From Cenococcum geophilum 1.58 (Eukaryota > Ascomycota > Dothideomycetes > Gloniales > Gloniaceae), in the NCBI GenBank assembly GCA_001692895.1, contig KV748224.1, forward strand, positions 62,001 to 126,000: a DNA stretch of 64,000 nt. The letters run 5' to 3'. Under the pieces are notes generated by a model, which was given only the letters and a program-made list of their open reading frames with translations, had not been told where the DNA came from and made no database searches. The position numbers and the translations under genes were made by a program. Numbering within the stretch: position 1 is the first letter of the stretch; each line of letters begins with the position of its first letter. This document shows positions 60,488-64,000 of the stretch, in pieces.

Positions 60488-63239
60488 TAGATCACCAATA
60501 GGCTGCTATAGAGTCAAAAACAAGACCGCTGGCATATAGGGTCCGACCACTTTCCCATTATTACGGAGGTGGACGTAGAGATGCCGGAGGTGCCCCCCCT
60601 ACCTAGGAGACCGCTATGGAAGAAGGCCAATTGGAAGGTAGTGCAGAGCGAGCTAGAGGACCAACTCTAGCCCCTATATAGACTCCCGTGCAACACAAGA
60701 GATAAACTAAACGCACTGGCGGAGGCCATATATTAAGCAATTAAGAACACTATAGCAAAAATAATACCTAACGCGCGGCCCTTGCCGCAAGCCTTTAAAG
60801 CATGGTTAGAGGAATGCATAGAAGTAGTAAAGGAAACCCGACAGGCCTTCCAGGCGTGGAAGGTCTCTTAGTTAATGCCAGACTAGATTAACTACAGAGC
60901 CGCATAGAATAAAAAGAAAAGGGTAATCTAACGAGAGGCTAATAAGCTATAGAGGAGGACCGTTAAAAAGCTAATAAACAACCCTAAAGGGATGTAGAGG
61001 ATGGTAAAATGGGCGCGTATAGCGGATAGGAAGCCGAAGGCCCTATTATAGTTTCCTCCTATTAGCAGACTAGGAGAGAAGACCCTACACTACAATAATA
61101 AGGAGAAGGCTATTATTCTTATAGAGCAGTTCTTCCTGCTGCCGGTAGAGGCGGACCTTAGTAATATATTAGGGTTTATATACCCAGAGCCGCGAACAGT
61201 AAAGGAAGTAGTTAAAGAGGAGGATATTATTACGGCCTTAAAGGGGCTTGCCCCTAATAAGGCCCTAGGTTTAAAGAAGATTACTAACCGATTCCTTAAG
61301 ACGTGCGGAGAGCAGCTAGCCCTAGTACTGGCTAAACTCTTTAGCAGCTATATAGCAATTAGACATTACCTAAAACCGTTTAAAGACTCTATTATAGTAG
61401 TCCTCCGGAAACTATAGAAGCCATCTTATACCACGGCAAAGGCCTACCGGCCGATCGCGCTGCTTAACACCATTGGGAAGCTACTTAAGAGAATAGTAGC
61501 CAGCTAACTGTCTAAAATTGTAGAGGAGACGGGTATGCTACCGGCTAGCTAGATGAGAGTAAGGCTGGGGCGCTTAATGTAGGCAGTACTGGAGCTACTA
61601 ACCTAACAGGTATATATAGTGTGGAGGAGTAACCTAAACCTAGTAGCCTTATTACTTAGCCTTAATATTTCCGGGGCCTTTAACCAAGTCTCCTATAAAA
61701 GAATAATCCATAATATAAAGGCCTAAGCCGTACCCTACTAGATAGTATAGTTTATAAAGTCCTTTTTTAAGGATTGAATAACGAGGCTCTTAATTGGAGG
61801 ATATATGGCATAAATAATATAAACGAACACTGGTATACCCTAAGGCTTAGCGCTATTGCTAATCCTATTCCTCTTTTTTGCCTATACACTCCTACTAGAG
61901 CTATAAGGGGGAACCACTATAGTATTTGGATTTGTTGACGACTCTAATATATTAATGTATAGTAAGACTACGAAGAAAAACTACAGAACTATAGAAAGGG
62001 CGCATAAGGTATATACGGCGTAGGTACGCCGGTATAGGGTAATATTTGCCCCTAAAAAGTACTACCTTATCTATTTTACAAGGAGCTATAAGAAGTTTAA
62101 TATAAAGGCTATAGCTAATATATATAGCTTTACGGAAGGCCTAGTTAGTAACCTACGTGTATTAGGGGTATAGGTTAACTTAAAGCTTAAATGGGGACCG
62201 TACGTTAATATTATTAAGACGAAGGCGATTACCTAAATAGCCGCACTAACCTGGCTTACGGCCTCTATATAGGGCGCCTCCTTCTAAAAGGCGTGGATAA
62301 TATACTCCGCCGTAGTCCGGCCGGCAATCTTATACGGATATAGTACCTGGTACTTGCTACTAGAGTAGATAAAGCCTAAGGAGATAAGTAAAACTAAGCT
62401 ACGCTAGCTAGGCGTAGTATAGAACTTATACCTCCGCACTATTACAGGGGCGTATAAATTAACGCTAATAGTAGTACTAGAGCACGAGACGGGGTTTCCG
62501 CCGCTTTAGATATACCTTAAAGAGCTAGCTATAGCCTATACGGAGAGGACGTAGGAAGGACCGGCAAGAGAGTATATTAAGAGGGAGTGTAACACTATAC
62601 GGGCTATAATAGCCCACTAACTCCGGCCTAGAATAAAGTTATTAATACGGCCTACTAGACGGGATAAGCTTAAGAGGATGGCGGCCGCTATTTTAGGGAC
62701 AGATATACGGCTAATAGACTTATCTAAAGCGCAGTATAAGAGAAGTAGAAGGGCTAGGGTATAAGAGGCGTTTAAGGAGCGGTGGAAAAGGGAATGGGAA
62801 AAGTACTAGAGCACGCTTACCTACTATATAACGGCCTAGGCCGAGCCATAGAATAAGGAAGTCTTTAAACGCTACGCGAGGCTTATAAAGGTAGAAAGCA
62901 CGATTAATACGCTACTTAGAACTAAGTACATAGGGCTTAATAGATACTTCTACCACTGAAAAGTACTAGGGTACCTAACTCTAGCCTACCTATGCGGCTA
63001 TAGCTAACAATTAACGATATATATAGTGGTGTTCTGCCCTAGGCACGCTGCTGGCCAGGCGGAAATATATTACTATGCTAGAATATCCTTATATAAAGAG
63101 CTCCTAACTAAGCTAAAGGCTACTAAGGTAGTTACGGAATGGTTTATGCAAATAAACCTCTTACTGCACCTTTTATTTGCTAGAGAGCTGGCTAGGGTAA
63201 AGAGAGGAGGCTAAGAAGTGCTTTAAGAGGCGGAGGATA
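60488..63239 (+). pseudogene. Tad1-like LINE ORF2, 5'-truncated
   Basis: A plus-strand frame starts in the linker after the endonuclease (RPLWKKANWKVVQSELEDQL near 60610) and includes the RT: AYRPIALLNTIGKLL near 61440, LSLNISGAFNQVSYKRI near 61660 and FVDDSNILMYS, an intact-looking active-site motif, near 61930. A C-terminal Cys/His tail follows (LCGYS...VVFCPRHA, about 62990-63050) and the last 62 codons are open. The endonuclease is absent, as expected for 5'-truncated LINE insertion. Many in-frame TAG/TAA codons at former CAG/CAA/TGG positions show RIP, milder than in the neighbours. The LINE is distinct from the one at 8960-41785, and no RNase H was seen. Confidence 0.85.
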
Positions 63240-63240
63240 A

Positions 63241-63570
63241 ATACTACAGTAATGGTAGAATATAGTAGAATTTTGCAGATAGCAACCTAGCAAAAGTTGG
63301 CAGAACTCTAGCAACCTAGTAGAATTTAGTAGAACTTATTAACCTAGTAGAATTTAGCAGAATTTGGCAACCTAATAAAAGTTAGCAGAATTTTAGCAAC
63401 CTAATAGAATTTAGTAGAGTTTTGGCAGAATCTTGGCAACCTAGCAGAATCTAATAACCTAACTAAAGTTGGCAGAACTTTGGCAACTTAGTAGAATTCG
63501 ATAGAATTTGGTAACCTAGTAGAATTTAATAGAGGTTAATATCCTAATAGAACTTAATAAAACTTGGCAA
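63241..63570 (+). repeat. Repetitive LINE tail (TAGAATTT / GCAACCTA units)
   Basis: About 25 degenerate 10-13-bp units alternating GGCAGAATTTT-, AGTAGAATTTA- and GCAACCTAG-type sequence directly after the ORF2 stop. Probably the 3' untranslated tail. A similar unit repeats in the gypsy G LTR. Confidence 0.75.
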
Positions 63571-64000
63571 GGTATAGAGCTGCGTACATTAACGCAGATG
63601 TAAATGACGGAACCTTCTATACCACTATCAGCCTTATAGGCCACCGGCCTACGCCCTACCTAGATAACTAAAGCAGCTAGGAACGGAACCTAGGCCCTAG
63701 CTATATACCCCACTAGATAAACCTAGGAGTACGCATTAAGATGGCTTTCCTATAGCGCCTTAAAGAGACGTCTACTTGTGCTTAGCAGTTACTAATTAGA
63801 AGAGAGGCTATAGAGGCCGTATAATAAGCTATATAGGCCGTATAACAAGAGAAGGAGAGGTTTTACCCGGCCCTAGTAGTACGGTTCCCCTTTTATACAT
63901 GTATATATATATATACCTATATAGACCCGCTGCATGGACCCTAACGGGAGCCGCAATAGCGTAATTGAATATTAATATAGTCTTGTTTTCTTACTAATAA
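63571..64000. other. Unassigned right edge with a coding-like stretch
   Basis: Composition is less AT-biased. On the plus strand about 63650-63900 gives Gln/Arg/Lys-rich, helix-like residues (MAFLQRLKETSTC, then IRREAIEAV) interrupted by stops, followed by a TATATATA tract at 63905. It could be the start of another element's ORF or more LINE tail. No family was recognised. Confidence 0.35.

Noticed and set aside
63026-63214. Separate 62-codon gene
   Set aside because: It is the in-frame C-terminal end of the LINE ORF2 at 60488-63239.

Overview
The window looks like a gene-poor, AT-rich heterochromatic block from a filamentous ascomycete (Pezizomycotina). Three things point there. The DRE2 protein reads as fungal and is split by one short GT-AG intron. 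The mobile elements are typical of such fungi (Ty1/copia and Ty3/gypsy LTR elements, and Tad1-like LINEs with a C-terminal RNase H). Almost everything except the host gene and a few small elements shows the signature of repeat-induced point mutation (RIP): TpA is very common, CpA and TpG are scarce, CpG is kept, and coding frames are full of TAA/TAG. No species can be named. No rRNA, tRNA or CRISPR array was seen.

Layout, left to right. 1-1466: 3' end of a copia element with its LTR. 1467-5115: a second copia element (integrase, then reverse transcriptase, then RNase H). 5116-8642: a 5'-truncated gypsy element (family A), carrying a 723-bp terminal-inverted-repeat (TIR) transposon at 7223-7945. 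About 8960-41785: one Tad1-like LINE cut into seven pieces by six LTR insertions. These are a full gypsy C element (9599-17541), a small gag-only LTR element D (18293-21058), a solo LTR (23027-23251), a miniature LTR element E (23975-25557), a full gypsy F element (26135-32460) and a second gypsy C in reverse orientation (33566-41493). Each insertion is bounded by short target-site duplications. About 41786-43090: an island of normal-composition DNA holding the only host gene, DRE2 (41928-42851, minus), an essential cytosolic Fe-S assembly factor. About 43041-45014: an LTR-like piece and a gag fragment (H). 45015-56682: another gypsy F copy, interrupted by a 175-bp TIR element and by a complete gypsy G (49009-54990). 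56683-60487: a second family A gypsy, reversed, which supplies the empty site for the 723-bp element. 60488 to about 63570: a 5'-truncated Tad1-like LINE with a repetitive tail. 63571-64000: unassigned.

All LTR elements are fossils. They are structurally recognisable, and C1, C2, F1 and G are complete end to end, but all are coding-dead with many breaks. RIP prevents the LTR pairs from being used as a clock, so only the nesting order gives relative age. The points most worth a second look are a 47-bp hairpin with compensating stem changes shared by three unrelated LTR families; a second hairpin shared by two gypsy families; two unmutated TIR elements whose empty sites lie elsewhere in the same window; the six-insertion LINE; an antisense reading frame in gypsy C; and DRE2 itself, which sits intact among RIP-mutated repeats with a relocated first cluster-binding cysteine.
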